Positions 6,062 through 6,163 of a DNA stretch of 6,163 bases are shown piece after piece (the first letter of the stretch is position 1; each line of letters begins with the position of its first letter). The stretch is from NCBI GenBank assembly GCA_013139755.1, contig WTAG01000596.1, forward strand, positions 1 through 6,163. Direction: 5' to 3'. The notes below the pieces were generated by a model. The model was not told where the DNA came from. It did not search any database and worked only from the letters and a program-made list of their open reading frames with translations. This stretch comes from Methylomarinum sp. (lineage in GTDB: Bacteria; Pseudomonadota; Gammaproteobacteria; Methylococcales; Methylomonadaceae). The position numbers and the translations under genes are program-made.

Positions 6062-6163
6062 TTTCGTCTTTCGTCTTTCGTCTTTCGTCTTTCGTCTTTC
6101 GTCTTTCGTCTTTCGTCTTTCGTCTTTCGTCTTTCGTCTTTCTTCTTTCCTCTTTCGTCTTTC
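6047..6163. repeat. Tandem heptanucleotide array, unit CTTTCGT
   Basis: The array starts at 6047 with 13 consecutive perfect CTTTCGT copies (6047-6137). These are followed by CTTTCTT (6138-6144), CTTTCCT (6145-6151), one more perfect copy (6152-6158) and a partial CTTTC that reaches the last base. That makes 16 full units plus 5 bases, and the array probably continues outside. A truncated CTTT (6043-6046) precedes it. The + strand is purely pyrimidine apart from one G per unit. No direct-repeat-plus-spacer structure exists, so it is not CRISPR. It resembles the short tandem heptamer arrays known between genes of some bacteria, which are prone to slipped-strand copy-number change. Confidence 0.97.

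Larger units (their letters stand above)
5977..6163. other. Intergenic region occupied by a repeat array
   Basis: After the stop at 5974-5976 there is no supported gene to the window end. The first 66 bases contain short repeats related to the complement of the downstream heptamer; the remainder is the tandem array itself. No T-run intrinsic terminator of the usual form is seen after the operon, although the inverted repeat at 5996-6061 could act as one. Confidence 0.7.

Noticed and set aside
6047..6163. CRISPR array
   Set aside because: The units are 7 bases and contiguous, with no spacers.
6043..6163. Coding repeat: the array is open in all frames on both strands (cycle LSSFVFR on +, TKDERRK on minus)
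   Set aside because: A 7-base unit without stops is automatically open in every frame. There is no start codon or ribosome binding site in the array, and the minus-strand reading meets stops just beyond it.

Overview
The window reads as a conserved chromosomal segment of a gammaproteobacterium of moderately low G+C content. All recognised genes are on the + strand. The order aroQ-accB-accC-prmA followed by a DUF3426 zinc-ribbon membrane protein is, from general knowledge, the arrangement of Pseudomonas-type and related gammaproteobacteria. A methanotroph of the Methylococcales type is one plausible source, but nothing in the window proves it: there is no rRNA and no lineage-specific enzyme.

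Region 1 (1-2318) holds a possible tail of an upstream gene. It is followed by the type II 3-dehydroquinase AroQ (shikimate pathway) and by the biotin carrier protein AccB and biotin carboxylase AccC of acetyl-CoA carboxylase. Gaps are 3 to 18 bases, so this is almost certainly one operon. Every catalytic residue checked in AroQ, AccB and AccC is in place. AccB and AccC work together: AccC carboxylates the biotin carried on AccB, and a carboxyltransferase encoded elsewhere moves the CO2 to acetyl-CoA.

Region 2 (2319-2501) is the only substantial gap inside the gene block. It carries a 16-bp near-perfect inverted repeat just after accC, then a set of small, mutually competing hairpins before prmA.

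Region 3 (2502-5260) encodes PrmA (ribosomal protein L11 methyltransferase), a DUF3426 zinc-ribbon/membrane protein and RlmI (23S rRNA m5C methyltransferase), each about 10 bases apart. Two translation-apparatus methyltransferases thus flank a membrane-anchored zinc-ribbon protein. The dusB-fis pair that often follows DUF3426 is not here.

Region 4 (5261-5976) holds a 59-residue stand-alone metal-binding protein of the kind found at the N-terminus of CcoI/FixI-type copper P-type ATPases. Its last 14 bases overlap the start of a 180-residue cysteine- and tryptophan-rich membrane protein that I do not recognise. This coupled pair is the least explained coding part of the window.

Region 5 (5977-6163) is non-coding. 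A stretch containing imperfect 7-base copies in the opposite orientation leads into a tandem array of the heptamer CTTTCGT, with 16 full copies plus a partial one, which runs off the window end.
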